Assembly: GCA_963576475.1 (NCBI GenBank)
Contig: OY754978.1
Coordinates: forward strand, 8,492,299-8,556,298
From: Molanna angustata
Taxonomy: Eukaryota; Arthropoda; Insecta; Trichoptera; Molannidae
Length of the DNA: 64,000 bases
Direction of reading: 5' to 3'
The notes below the pieces were generated by a model that did no database searches, was not told the origin of the DNA, and was given only the letters and a program-made list of their open reading frames with translations. A program made the position numbers and the translations under genes. Numbering within the stretch: position 1 is the stretch's first letter; every line of letters starts with the position of its first letter. Positions 32,477-45,399 of the stretch are shown here, piece by piece.

Positions 32477-33145
32477 ACAGTGTTATTTATAAAAAAAAAC
32501 TTGGTTCAATTGAACCCGGTTCAAAGTCTTATTCTGAAATTCAAATATTCTTATAAATATTCTTATTCTTATAAGAATATTTGAATTTCAGAATAAGACT
32601 TTGAACCGGTGCAGAATCTCTCTATAGTTCTCAAGAGAGATTTCTTTATCCTTATCGTGGAATCTGGGAGTTTTTAATTCAAGAGACTTGTGTAATTTAT
32701 CTTAAATTACAATATATTTACACTTGAAATATAATATATACAAATTTACAAGTTGACTCAGAATTGATACTATCTAGTAGAGGTATGTTCCCAGAATCCT
32801 TCTATGTTAAATTTTCATCAATAACCTAAACTTTTTATTGTTTCCATACAATAAATAAGTTTTCAATACAATAATAAGTTTTCACTAAATAATAATTATT
32901 TTACCTAATTATTATTATCATAGCAACCATAATGATCTACTGACATCTATATATCACTTTCTTAAGTTTTTACACTTTAAGAAAGAACCCATGGTTCTGA
33001 ACCTAGCTATAAAGCCATAACCCAACCTCCATAGATGTCACTGCTATATATTTCGTTGTGTTTAATTTTTACATATAATTAATATATTAACATATTTTAC
33101 AACCGGGTTCAATTGAACCAAGTTTTTTTTTATAAATAACACTGT
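32477..33145. mobile_element. Long-TIR MITE with nested palindrome (about 669 bp)
   Basis: The outer arms of about 45 bp are near-perfect inverses: ACAGTGTTATTTATAAAAAA then CTTGGTTCAATTGAACC on the left, and the inverse ending CACTGT at 33145. Just inside the left arm a second hairpin is built from TTATTCTGAAATTCAAATAT and its inverse, with GGTTCAAAGTC and GACTTTGAACC extending it. No protein is encoded. The arms show very little divergence, so the insertion looks young. Confidence 0.8.
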
Positions 33146-33304
33146 TATTGTTTTATACACTCATGGTCCAAATATATCATAATGACATGGGGAAGGATCA
33201 TAAACCATAGAAAAAACTGAATGATGTCGTTATTAGGAAATTTTTTTATAAAAATTATTAACGAAATAATTTTCTTACAAAACTGATATTCATCATTTCC
33301 TGCC

Positions 33305-33620
33305 CCTCTATCCCAGTTCATCCGGGGTCGGGCCTCCTAGTCATCAGTCGCCATGATCTGCGACTCTGGGTCGTCTCCTGTGGGACATCTTGTGCCGCCA
33401 GCTCCCTCTCGATACTCGTCCACCATGTCGCCGGCGGTCTGCCTCTTCCGACGGAGTAGGCATCCTCCCTTCGCATGACATGGTCATACCATCGCTGTCT
33501 GCCCTCTTTCAATTTCTCCTCTATTGGGGCTACCTTAAAAGATCCTCTGACGTACTCGTTGCGAACTCTATCAAGGCGTGTCACACCACCTGCCCAGCGC
33601 ATCATCTTCATTTCTTACAA
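33305..33620 (-). pseudogene. RTE polymerase C-terminal fragment, minus strand
   Basis: A 97-codon frame reads MKMMRWAGGVTRLDRVRNEY, RGSFKVAPIEEKLKEGR, RWYDHVMRRED, then VGRGRPPATWW and RRPDPG. This is the well-conserved end of RTE-type polymerases (MLRWMCGVTRLDRVRNEYIRG-like in many insects). A short internal stretch before GRGRP is deleted. Confidence 0.75.
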
Positions 33621-34527
33621 AAATGATATTGACTGACCCATTTATTTGTTGCTCTAAATTGATTTAAAATATATTATTAACTTAAAATCACCCCATTGGA
33701 CTAGATATGATGTGTTTATTCATTTGCCGTGGAAAAATGTTACTATTTTTATGCCAACTAGTTTCGGAGACGTAACCGCTCCTTCGTCCGGACTAAATTA
33801 TACTTAACTTAGATACTATGTACATAATGTGACCCGTGTGCCTAAATTATGTATCGGTAAGTTGATGGGCGGAGCTTACATTATTGAAAGCAGAGGTTGT
33901 CAACGGAAAAATATTAAATAATGGAGTATTGTTTAGAATAGAATCAGAACAGAAACTTATTAAAAATACTTTCTCACGTAATTTTCTTTTCTGTGGGCTG
34001 GTAACATTGCTCAGGACTGTCGGGGATAAATAGCTCCAGATAATCGAAGATCTGATGTATTTTTGATTCTGCAATTTTTTTCTTTCTCTCATAAATAAAT
34101 AAGACATTTCTGTTAAAAACATTTTTTATTATATAAATAAAAAAAAAAGATTTAAGTACCTTTGTGTAAAATTCTTCCCGAAATAGTTGAAACAAAAAAA
34201 AAAAAAATGTAAAAAAATATTTTTTATTACACATTGAATTAAGACATAACTTTGTAATATTATCATAAAAATATTTAAATACTGATTGTATATCTAAATA
34301 AGAATGTATACTTTGATAATATTATGTTGGATCAAAAATAATATGAAATAAAGAATAATGAAACTATTATGTTTTGTTTTAATATGAAGATCAACATGAG
34401 ATGATTTTTAAAAAATTGATTTGGTCAAATAATCTTATAAATTTAATTACTACAAAAACTCATATAAGTGACCTTCGATTTTTAAACATTTCAGTGCAGT
34501 AGCTTGCGCTCTCACACATTCACATTT

Positions 34528-35240
34528 GTAATAATAATAATAATAATAAGGACAATTTATAAAGCGCCGTTTAGTGACAACCGTGGTCATCTCAAGGGTG
34601 CTTTCAGTTTGCAAAAAAATAAGTTAAAATTAGTCCTATGTTTCGCATTGAAAATGGTGAAACATAAAACTTAAAAAAATACAATAAGTCAAAATTAAGT
34701 TAAAATTAGTCCTATAGCTAACACATTGAAAATGGTGAAACATAAAACTTAAAAAAATACGTAGAAATCACAAATTAATCTAGTTATATACATATTACAT
34801 AATCCAGATGAAATTAATTATAAAAAATAGTCGATTCAAAGTAAACTGGCATAATATTTAGTAAACATAATATTATTGAACGGATGAAGGACAATCTGGA
34901 TACGATTTGCGGAAAAGATGAGTTTTTAATTTCTTCTTGAATTCATTGATATTTTCGGCACATCTTATATCCATTGGAAGATTGTTCCATGACTTTGGTC
35001 CAGAAACGCCAAAAGATCGATTTAGGTATTTTGGCTTATTTGTGAGATTGGTTTCTACTAGTTTTTTATTGGATTGGGTCATTGATCTTAGCGTACTTTG
35101 TTTATTGTTAGATGAAAATGGAACACAAAGTTCCGATATATATTCCGGGGCCATGCTATTGAGTGCTTTAAAGACAAGGAGACATGTTTTAAATTCTATA
35201 CGTTCTGGGCTCCTTGTAAAGACCGATTGACATTGATCTC
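34528..35240 (-). mobile_element. CR1/L2-type LINE 3' end with (TTA)n tail
   Basis: On the minus strand the codons from 35230 read SVFTRSPERIEFKTC, LLVFKALNSMAPEYISELC, then SFGVSGPKSWNNLPMDIRCA and EFKKKLKTHLFRKSYP before a stop at 34873. This is the classic C terminus of CR1/L2/Rex-like polymerases. About 330 bp of 3' UTR follows, with an internal duplication (two AAAATTAGTCCTAT segments), ending in a (TTA)n run (ATAATAATA on the plus strand at about 34530-34549). 5'-truncated. Confidence 0.8.
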
Positions 35241-35248
35241 AATGTTTT

Positions 35249-35360
35249 TTTTTTTTAATATAAATATGTTCTTTATGAAAAGTACATATACATCCTCATA
35301 CATTCCTTAAATTAAGCGTAAATGCTTGTGATGTAGGCGAGCAAAATCAGTTGAGGCATT
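35249..35360 (-). mobile_element. Thr-like SINE tail, truncated
   Basis: The plus strand reads poly-T, then AGTACATATACATCCTCATAC and AATGCTTGTG, the inverse of the Thr-SINE tail. The sequence diverges before the B box, so the promoter is missing. Confidence 0.7.
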
Positions 35361-35593
35361 GGATGTGGAATAGTAAGAAGTGGTATTTGACCTTTGGAAT
35401 TTCAAGAAAAACTGCGTCAGTGGTTGGTTCATTTTTCAATCCATGACAGCAGTTAAAGTGACATGGTAGAGATAAAACAATTTTAATCTAAGACAATGCT
35501 CAAGATCAACAAAAACATCTGTAACGTAAATAAAAAAATTTGCAATATCAACCTTTTGTTTCTTCCACCCAATATTAACTACCAATTGTCTCA

Positions 35594-35694
35594 TGGATAG
35601 GTGCTGCATGAGGCAGATAGTTGCTGCATGATGCAGATAGTAGCTGCATGAGACGGATAGTATCTACATGAGGCAGATAGTAGCTGCATCAGGT
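35594..35694. repeat. 20-bp minisatellite
   Basis: About five imperfect copies of GCAGATAGTAGCTGCATGAG lie in tandem. No coding role is seen. Confidence 0.8.
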
Positions 35695-36365
35695 CATATT
35701 CAACTGATAAGCCGAAACTGTTTTTGATAGTAAAAGTCGTAGGCCACCTGTATATTGAATATTATTTTGCCTTAAAAAAATCTACAAATGAAAGAAAATA
35801 TAGTATCTTGAAAATTCAATGATTATGATAATATATAGTTAAAAGTTGTTTGACACACACAAATTTTATAGAAAAAAATGGTTTTGCTTATCTTGAGGTC
35901 ATGTTGTGTGAAATATTATCTTCAAACAAATTGTTTATTATACTCCTGAATAAAAATAAATATAATGTTTCTTAAATAATGTCCTTTATCAATATTACAA
36001 TTTATTTATACAATTAATCAATATGTTCATTCATTTTTTGTTTCTAGGGTATTTGTTCACTTTTCTCCAGACAGTACTCCCATTTCTCTCTCCTCTTTTC
36101 ACTAGTCACCAACATTTTTTTAACTGGACACTGTTCTTTATTCACTAGACACTGTTTTTTTTACCTAAACACTTCTTTTTTATAGTTTTGAGAGATTTGA
36201 AATGTTCAGTATTATTGATTTCACACCATAATACAATACATGGCGGCCACTATTACTAAAGTATTGTAATTTGTATGTTCTTGTCTTTATATATGTTTTT
36301 GCATTAAATTTAAAATTGAATATTAATAGAAATAATAAAAGATTGCTGGGTGATTTTATGTAGCT

Positions 36366-39300
36366 TTACCACGAATCGTTAATTTCATCTAGAAAATCTA
36401 GTTCATAGAGTCCAATGGGTTTATTTCTCGCGGACATATTATATTCGTCGGGTGTTAGGTTTCTTTTATTATTCCTTGATGTGACAATCAGGAAATATTG
36501 AGTTTCAATTCTAGAACTTTCTTTGTGAACGTGGGTCACGTTTTTGTTATTTACTGCAACTAACGTCCAGGAAATATTTTCATCCTTTAAAGAGTCTGTG
36601 AATTCATCAGACGTGAAATCCTTGAATATAACTGATACATTGTATTTTATATCCGTGTTTGAAGAGCTTGTAATATGAAACACTGGTAAATTTGCCATTT
36701 GTATTGATTGGATTATATCTTTTACGTGATCTATATTATGACTTTTTATTTCCATGTTGCTTTTTATAATATATATGACGTTATCTTGGGTCGACCATTG
36801 AGCGACTGTTGATCGATTTCCTTGAAAATTAGTCAGTGCAAATCCTATATCTGTAAATATTGATGAGTTTCCTGTATTGGATCTTGGTGATGTTTCTTCA
36901 TCAAGGTTTATGGATGTTGTATCTTTTATATTGTGTGTAGGTGTTGTTTTGCTATAACTGTTATAGAAAGGTGAATTTTCTGTAATAGGCGGTGGTGATG
37001 TTTCTGCATCAGGGTTAGTTGTATTATCTATATTGGATGTAGGTGTTGTTTTGCTATAACTGCTATTGAAAGGTGAATTTTCTGTATTGGGCAGTGGTGA
37101 TGTTTCTGCATCAGGGTTAATTGTACTATCTATATTGGATGTAGGTGTTGTTTTGCTATAACTGCTATTGAAAGGTGAATTTTCTGTATTGAACGTCGGT
37201 GATGTTTTAACATCAGGGTTAATTGTATGATCTATATTGGATGTAGGTGTTGTTTTGTTATAACTGTTATTGAAAGGTGAATTTTCTGAATTGAGCATCG
37301 GTGATGTTTCAATATCAGGGTTAAAAGGTGTTGAATATTCTATATTGTATGTAAGTTTTGTTTCACCATGGCTGATTTCGAAAGATGAATTTTCTATAAG
37401 GGATGGTGGTGATGTTTCTACATCAGGGTTAATTGTATAATCTTAATTGGATGTAGGTGTTGTTTTGCCATAAGGGTTAATGGAAGACAAATATTCTGTA
37501 TTGGACTTTGGTGCTGTTTTTAGATCAGGGTTAAAAGGTGTTGAATCTTCTATATTGTATGTTTGTGTTATTTCACCATTACTGATATCGAAAGAGGAAT
37601 TATCTGTATTGGGCAGTGGTGATGTTTCTACATCAGGGTTAAAAGGTGTTGTATAATCTATATTGGATGTAAGTTTTGTTTTGCCATAAGGGCTAACGGA
37701 AGATAAATATTCTGTATTGGACATAAGTGAAGTTTGTGCATCAGAGATTAAAGGTGTTGAATCTTCTTTATTGTATGTGAGTGTTGTTTTACGACTGATA
37801 TCCAAAGAGGAATTATCTGTATTGGACGGTGGTGATGTTTCTACATCAGTGTAAAAAGGTGTTGAATTTTCTTTATTAGATGTGAGTGTTGTTTTGCCAT
37901 AAGGGCTAACGGAAGATAAATATTCTGTATTGGACTTAAGTGTTGTTTTTACATCAGAGTAAAAAGGTGTCGAATCTTCTATATCATTTGGTTGTGTTGT
38001 TTCACTATGACTGATTTCGGATGATGAATTTTCTATAGTGGACAGTGTTGATGTTTCTACATCAGGTTTAAAAGGCGTTGAACCGTCTTTATTGTATGTG
38101 AGTGTTGTTTCACTATGACTGATATCGAAAGAGGAATTATCTGTATTGGACGGTAGTGGTGTTTCTACATCAGGATTAAAAGATGTTGAATCTTCTTTAT
38201 TAGATGTGAGTTTTGTTTTGCCATAAGGGCTAATGGAAGATAAATATTCTGTATTGGACTTAAGTGTTGTTTTTACATCAGAGTAAAAAGGTGTCGAATC
38301 TTCTATATCATTTGGTTGTGTTGTTTCACCATGACTGATTTCGGATGATGAATTTTCTTTAGTGGACGGTGTTGATGTTTCTACATCAGGGTTAAAAGGT
38401 GTTGAATCTTCTTTATTGTATGTAAGTGTTGTTTCACCATGACTGATATCGAAAGATGAATTTTCTGTATTGGACGGTGGTGATGTTTTTACATCAGTGT
38501 AAAAAGGAGTTGAATCTTCTTTATTGGATGTGAGTGTTGTTTTGCCATGACTGATATCGAAAGATGAATTTTCTGTATTGGACGGTGGTGATGTTTCTAC
38601 ATCAGTGTAGAAAGGAGTTGAATCTTCTTTATTGGATGTGAGTGTTGTTTTGCCATAAGGGCTAACGGAAGATAAATATTCTGTATTGGACTTAAGTGAA
38701 GTTTCTGCATCAGAGATTAAAGGCGTTGAATCTTCTCTATTGTATGTGAGTGTTGTTTCACTATGACTGATATCGAAAGAGGAATTTTCTGTATTGGACC
38801 GTGGTGATGTTTCTACATCAGGATGAAAAGGTGTTGAATCTTCATTATTGGATGCCGGTGTTGTTTCGCCATAAGGGCTAGTGGAAGATAAATATTCTGT
38901 ATAGGACTTTGGTGGTGTTTTTGCATCAGGGTTAAAAGGTGTCATATCTTCTATATCGTTTGGTTGTGTTGTTTCACCATGACTGATTTCGAATGATGAA
39001 TTTTCTGTAGTGGACGGTGTTGATGTTTCTACATCAGGGTTAAAAAGTGTTGAATCTTCTTTATTGTATATAAGTGTTGTTTCACCATGACTGATATCGA
39101 AAGAGGAATTTTCTGTATTGGACAGTGGTGATGTTTCTACATCAGGATGAAAAGATGTTGAATCTTCGTTATTAGATGCCGGTGTTGTTTTGCCATAAGG
39201 GCTAGTGGAAGATATATATTCTATATAGGACTTTGGTGGTGTTATTACATCAGGGTTAAAAGGTGTCGAATCTTCTATATCGTTTGGCTGTGTTGTTTCA

Positions 39301-42300
39301 CCATGACTGATTTCGGATGATAAATTTTCTGTAGTGGACGATGTTGATGTTTGTACATCAGGGTTAAAAGGTGTTGAATATTCTTTATTGTATGTAAGTG
39401 TTGTTTCACCATGACTGATTTCGGATGATGAATTTTCTGTAGTGGACGGTGTTGATGTTTCTAAATCAGGGTTAAAAGGTGTTGAATATTCTTTATTGTA
39501 TGTAAGTGTTGTTTCACCATGACTGATATCGAAAGAGGAATTTTCTGTATTGGACGGTGGTGATGTTTCTACATCAGGATGAAAAGATGTTGAATCTTCA
39601 TTATTGGATGCCGGTGTTATTTTGCCATAAGGGCTAGTGGAAGATATATATTCTATATAGGACTTTGGTGGTGTTATTACATCAGGGTTAAAAGGTGTCG
39701 AATCTTCTATATCGTTTGGCTGTGTTGTTTCACCATGACTGATTTCGGATGATAAATTTTCTGTAGTGGACGATGTTGATGTTTGTACATCAGGGTTAAA
39801 AGGTGTTGAATATTCTTTATTGTATGTAAGTGTTGTTTCACCATGACTGATTTCGGATGATGAATTTTCTGTAGTGGACGGTGTTGATGTTTCTAAATCA
39901 GGGTTAAAAGGTGTTGAATATTCTTTATTGTATGTAAGTGTTGTTTCACAATGACTGATATCGAAAGAGGAATTTTCTGTATTGGACGGTGGTGATGTTT
40001 CTACATCAGGATGAAAAGATGTTGAATCTTCATTATTGGATGCCGGTGTTATTTTGCCATAAGGGCTAGTGGAAGATAAATATTCTGTATAGGACTTTGG
40101 TGGTGTTTTTACATCAGGGTTAAAAGGTGTCGAATCTTCTATATCGTTTGGCTGTGTTGTTTCACCATGACTGATTTCGGATGATGAATTTTCTGTATTG
40201 GACGGTGGTGATGTTTCTTTATCAGTGTAAAAAGGTGTTGAATCTTCTTTACTGATTTCGAATGATGAATTTTCTGTAGTGGACGGTGTTGATGTTTCTA
40301 CATCAGGGTTAAAAGGTGTTGAATCATCTTTATTGTATATAAGTGTTGTTTCACCATGACTGATATCGAAAGAGGAATTTTCTGTATTGGACAGTGGTGA
40401 TGTTTCTACATCAGGATGAAAAGATGTTGAATCTTCGTTATTAGATGCCGGTGTTGTTTTGCCATAAGGGCTAGTGGAAGATATATATTCTATATAGGAC
40501 TTTGGTGGTGTTATTACATCAGGGTTAAAAGGTGTCGAATCTTCTATATCGTTTGGCTGTGTTGTTTCACCATGACTGATTTCGGATGATAAATTTTCTG
40601 TAGTGGACGATGTTGATGTTTGTACATCAGGGTTAAAAGGTGTTGAATATTCTTTATTGTATGTAAGTGTTGTTTCACCATGACTGATTTCGGATGATGA
40701 ATTTTCTGTAGTGGACGGTGTTGATGTTTCTAAATCAGGGTTAAAAGGTGTTGAATATTCTTTATTGTATGTAAGTGTTGTTTCACCATGACTGATATCG
40801 AAAGAGGAATTTTCTGTATTGGACGGTGGTGATGTTTCTACATCAGGATGAAAAGATGTTGAATCTTCATTATTGGATGCCGGTGTTATTTTGCCATAAG
40901 GGCTAGTGGAAGATAAATATTCTGTATAGGACTTTGGTGGTGTTTTTACATCAGGGTTAAAAGGTGTCGAATCTTCTATATCGTTTGGCTGTGTTGTTTC
41001 ACCATGACTGATTTCGGATGATGAATTTTCTGTATTGGACGGTGGTGATGTTTCTTTATCAGTGTAAAAAGGTGTTGAATCTTCTTTATTCGATGTGAGT
41101 GTTGTTTTGCCATAAGGGCTAACGGTAGATAAATATTCTGTATTGGACTTAAGTGAAGTTTCTGCATCAGAGAGTAAAGGTGTTGAATCTTCTTTTTTGT
41201 ATGTAAGTGTTGTTTCACCATGACTGATATCGAAAGATGAATTTTCTGTAGTGGACGGTGTTGATGTTTCTACATCAGGTTTAAAAGGCGTTGAACCTTC
41301 TTTATTGTATGTAAGTGTTATTTCACCATGACTGATATCGAAAGATGAATTTTCTGTATTGGACGGTGGTGATGTTTCTACATCAGTGTAAAAAGGTGTT
41401 GAATCTTCTTTATTAGATGTGAGTGTTGTTTTGCCATAAGGGCTAACGGAAGATAAATATTCTGTATTGGACTTTAGTGTTGTTATTACATCAGAGTAAA
41501 AAGGTGTCGAATCTTCTATATCGTTTGATTGTGTTGTTTCACCATGCCTGATTTTGGATGATGTATTTTCTGTAGTGAACGGTGTTGATGTTTGTACATC
41601 AGGGTTTAAAGGTGTTGAACATTCCTTATTGTATGTAAGTGTTGTTTCACCATGACTGATATCGAAACAGGAATTTTCTGTATTGAACGGTGGTGATGTT
41701 GTTTCAGTGTAAAAAGGTGTAGATTCTTATTTATTGTGAATCAGTGTTGTTTTACTTTGACTGATATCGAAAGAGGAATTTTCTGTATTGGACAGTGGTG
41801 ATGTTTCTACATCAGGATGAAAAGATGTTGAATCTTCGTTATTAGATGCCGGTGTTGTTTTGCCATAAGGGCTAGTGGAAGATAAATATTCTGTATAGGA
41901 CTTTGGTGGTGTTTTTACATCAGAGTAAAAAGGTGTCGAATCTTCTATATCGTTTAATTGTGTTGTTTCACCATGCCTGATTTTGGATGATGTATTTTCT
42001 GTAGTGAACGGTGTTGATGTTTCTACATCAGTGTAAAAAGGTGTTGAATCTTCTTTATTGGATGTGAGTGATGTTTCACCATGACTGATTTCGAAAGATG
42101 AATTTTTTGTATACGGCGGTCGTAATGTTTCTACATCAGGGTTAAAAGGTGTTGAATCTTCTATATTGTTTGTGAGTGTTGTTTTACCAGAAGATCTATC
42201 GGAAAATGAATAATGTATACTGAATGGTAGTGTTGTTCCCCTGAAAGGGTTATCAGACGATAAACTATTCATCCTGTTTGGCATTGTTACATCACCTTGC

Positions 42301-43319
42301 GGATTATCAGATGGTTGTTCATCCGTGTCGTACGTTGTAATAGATGGCGTATTTTCACTATCTTCAATGTTTATTGGAATAACATATTTATTTATACGTC
42401 CTCTTTCCAAATTGTGCGATGATACTGTTTTGCTTGTGTCGCGATTCAGATTTGATATTTTACTATCATCAAATACATCGTACGATGGAGTTGATCTGGA
42501 GGGTTCTTTAGATAATCTATTTGTTGTTATGTATTGCGTGTCTTGTGTTGAAATTGTTTTAAATGTGCTACATTCAGGAATAACTTGGTCTTTAATATCT
42601 TTTATTTCTTTGTTTTCAATTGTGATTATTATATTATTATTTTCTTTTGTATTCATTTGATTTGTTTGGATTTGTATTTGTAGGCATGGTTGTTTATTCA
42701 AATTGACATTTAGATAATAATTATTTCCTCTCTTTATAGATTCAACATAAACATTTCTTTGTTGTTGATAAAAATGTTTTTTATCAAATGTGTTTAAAAA
42801 GTAAGGGATTGGTTTCCATTGTAAATTTATCGGATTTCTGTTGTATGGATGTACAATATTTGCATAATAGTTATTGATGTAATTTAAAGGAGGAATTCTA
42901 TTGACTTTATAAGAATTATTTGTTTTCTTTTGTTGATGATAAAATTGCATGTTTCTCCTTATGTTGTCTCGTATATAATGGTTATCAATGTTGAACTGAT
43001 ACTGAGTTGTACCAGTGTCATAATAGTTTTTATAGTATTTTTCTGAATTAGTTTTATCTGGAAAGGTATACAGATTTGGTCTACCTATGAACTGATAATA
43101 TATTTGTGAACATGGTTTATTTGCAACTCTTTCGCGATAATCGTTATACGTATGATGGTAACCACGATGATTTTGTTGAGTATTGTATAAATGCGTATTT
43201 TTATAGTAACTTCCCTTCAAATACTCAATATTCTGTGATTTGATGAATTGTCCATCCACAAAAGATAACCAAACGATCTGAACAAGTGCAAAGTAACGAA
43301 ATACTTTGAAGATCTTCAT
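36366..43319 (-). CDS. Secreted mucin-like repeat protein, one frame with two premature TAA codons
   Basis: From the ATG at 43319 to the TAA at 36366-36368 one minus-strand frame holds 2,318 codons. It is broken only by TAA at 41727-41729 and 37443-37445, so segments of 530, 1,427 and 358 residues stay in register. Residues 1-24 (MKIFKVFRYFALVQIVWLSF, VDGQ) look like a signal peptide. An Asn/Tyr-rich region with few Cys follows (NKPCSQ, KQPCLQ, PECST). About 5.2 kb of 108-bp units then encode a 36-residue repeat of the form NSSFDISHGETTLTYNKED plus STPFNPDVETSPPSNTE; most units carry an N-S-S sequon. The last units are 34 residues long. A non-repetitive C-terminal domain of about 170 residues (from IFTDIGFALTNFQGNRSTV) closes the protein. 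An acceptor (TATATTTCAG) lies one base before the ATG, so a 5' exon exists upstream. I recognise no family; composition suggests a heavily glycosylated extracellular coat, silk or mucin protein. It may be a recent pseudogene, a null allele, or contain sequence errors. Confidence 0.7.
36890..42170 (-). repeat. 108-bp coding tandem array with 432-bp higher-order units
   Basis: The coding repeat is 108 bp (36 codons), with 102-bp units at the 3' end of the gene. Between about 39.1 and 41.0 kb four consecutive units form a 432-bp higher-order repeat: the landmark ATGCC ends at 39180, 39612, 40044, 40449 and 40881, spacings of 432, 432, 405 and 432. The 405 spacing is a 27-bp (9-codon) deletion near 40250, which keeps frame. 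Near-identity of the higher-order copies implies recent duplication. Confidence 0.85.
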
Positions 43320-43345
43320 CCTGAAATATAAGAGTTTGAAGTTGT
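43320..43345 (-). promoter_or_regulatory. 3' splice site directly before the ATG
   Basis: The minus strand reads CTCTTATATTTCAG/G-ATG, with AG at 43322-43321. A plausible matching donor, CAAAG/GTAATA, lies at 43817/43816, giving an intron of about 495 bp, but I found no convincing TATA box beyond it. The acceptor-then-ATG layout is the same as in the neighbouring gene at 47491. Confidence 0.5.
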
Positions 43346-44084
43346 ATAGTTTGACAAGTGTTTTTTCAAGTGTCTGGACTATACTGTTTTGTAAGGTGCA
43401 TTCTCATTATTCTATCCAAATTCAATTGTTTTTATTTTAAAAATAGGGTTATAAAGAATCAAATTTCTGATTTGTTTCGCAAAGATTTATATCATTTTGA
43501 AAGGATGATCGTTTCGGGTGATTAGGTCCTTATCTAGTGATAAAAATAGAAATAATGTTTTTAAGTTTTTGTGTGTGCACTAACAAACAATGGCACACAG
43601 AGATTTTTCGTCAAATACAAACTTTTGTATATGAGTGAAAACAAATTTTATATGTTTATCAGCCGAATCAATAATTCTCTCAAAAGCACTTGTTTTGATT
43701 TTAATCTCTACGTAGTCGAGTTAGAATAAATTGTTAATCTGGTGCACTATCATACTTCCAAATTGATATTTTTTTTAAAACAAAGTAGAGAAAATTATTT
43801 TTAAAAATATTATTACCTTTGACCGTACTGTGTATTATTTAGTGACCAATTTTCATATCTGCTCACTTTGGTTTTAGTCAAACCAGCACTAAGAAAATGG
43901 ACAATGTGCACCAAAACCACTAGTCATTGCTCTGCGTACAGTTCTGAGGAGTTACTAATGATGCATTTTTTCCAGTTATCAAGTGAAACCAAGTATGATG
44001 AATTGTTTTTTTATAATTTTCCATACTTTGATTGTCCGTGATTAATTTTTAATTTATCACGTCACGGAATACAATGTAATAAAT
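43346..44084. other. Upstream region or intron of the repeat-protein gene
   Basis: No transposon is recognised. TATA-like sequences on the minus strand lie at about 43646-43656 (CATATAAAAT) and 43482-43492 (GATATAAATC). Which, if any, is the promoter depends on the unresolved first exon. Confidence 0.35.
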
Positions 44085-44109
44085 TAACACGTAGGTATTA
44101 TTGGATATT

Positions 44110-44745
44110 GCTTATTATATCCAACATAATACTCAAACAGAACAAAAGGTTGTCTTTGAGTGGCTGAAATAAAGACCCCACGCTCCATTGCAGGAAAAAC
44201 TTCAGGACCGCTTCAGAAATGATACGATCAGATCTATATGCCATGTTGAGGACGTAACATGGTGGCGACAAAGAAGAAGATACTAGAGACGTCATGGTTC
44301 ATGTCGAACGCATGGACGACAGTAGAATTTTTAAAATTGTAAATACCAACAGAAGACTACCCAAAAGTTTCATAGCTCTACATAATTTAGCAGCAACATA
44401 AAGAACCATAGAATGGAGAATGCTGGGTATTTTGCAAAGAGATAGAAAAACTAGCTTTTGTATAAGAGAGAAAATCAAAATAACTGACGTTGTCAAAAGT
44501 CAAAAAGGTTGCCAAGCAGAAGTGGAGCTGTGCAGGGCATTTCGTCCGAACAACATATTCCAGATGGACTAAGGCGACCTAAAACGGGCAAAAGAAGTGT
44601 TGGAAGGTGGTCTGATGATATTAGATGAGAGGGTGGAGGCGGATGGATGCGGTCTGCCCAAGATAGGGAACTGTGGAGGTCTCAGGGGGAGGCCTATGTC
44701 CATAACAGGACGAAGGAGGGCTGAAGAAGAAGAAGATGTAGACTA
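44110..44745 (+). pseudogene. RTE polymerase C-terminal fragment, heavily decayed
   Basis: Scattered frames on the plus strand recall the end of the element at 56960. Around 44600-44712 codons read RSVGRWSDDIR, then GGGWMRSAQDRELWRSQGEAY and VHNRTKEG, close to the intact copy's RWSDDIKKCAGGRWMQCAQD and RELWRIKGEAYVQEW. A GAAGAAGAAGAAG tail follows at about 44727-44739. The first 250 bp are too changed to align with confidence. Confidence 0.65.
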
Positions 44746-45399
44746 CCCAGAAGACCTGTGAATATAAAGAAGGACAGTTGCTCTTCCTCCTCCCAGGATA
44801 GTCCACCTTCACAAACAGGTCACACGACCTAATGCACGACGAAGAAGAAGCTAATAATATTACTAATGCTAATGGAGAAAAACAGGTTGATATAAGGAAA
44901 AAAAGAGGGCAGGGTAGCAGTAGGCTAAGTCTTAATTTTGGCTGTAGCGCCATCGGAGAAAAAGATTTATAATCACTTCATAATCGTTTGTCAGTAATGC
45001 CCAATGACATTTTATACATAGACACGTGATATGAGAACAAAATGCTGTACAAAAATGGTACAGTATAACGAATTCTTACAATATCACCAAGAAAGAGCAC
45101 ACACGACAGAATAAATCAAGTGAGAAAGAGATGATACATATTTGACATAGTGACTCGATTTTTTTTAAAGTTGTATAATATATACCTACGCAACACTGTA
45201 ACTGTTGCAACACTGTCACTCCATGTACATATTAGGACCGTTGCTTTCATTGTATACAAAAACCAACTTCTCAATAGATGGCGTTACAAAAAGGTTTCTT
45301 CGTTACTTCATAGATGGCGATAGTAAAAATAGCTCATTTTCAAACTATCTGTTTCTCATTATTGAAATATCTAGAACTTTCAAAATTGCATTGATAAGG

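Noticed and set aside
40976..41221. 81-codon minus frame starting MVKQHLHTKK
   Set aside because: It is the +1 frame of the 36-residue repeat; the main frame is open through the same bases.
42325..42660. 111-codon plus frame
   Set aside because: Antisense shadow of the mucin-like gene, with no independent support.
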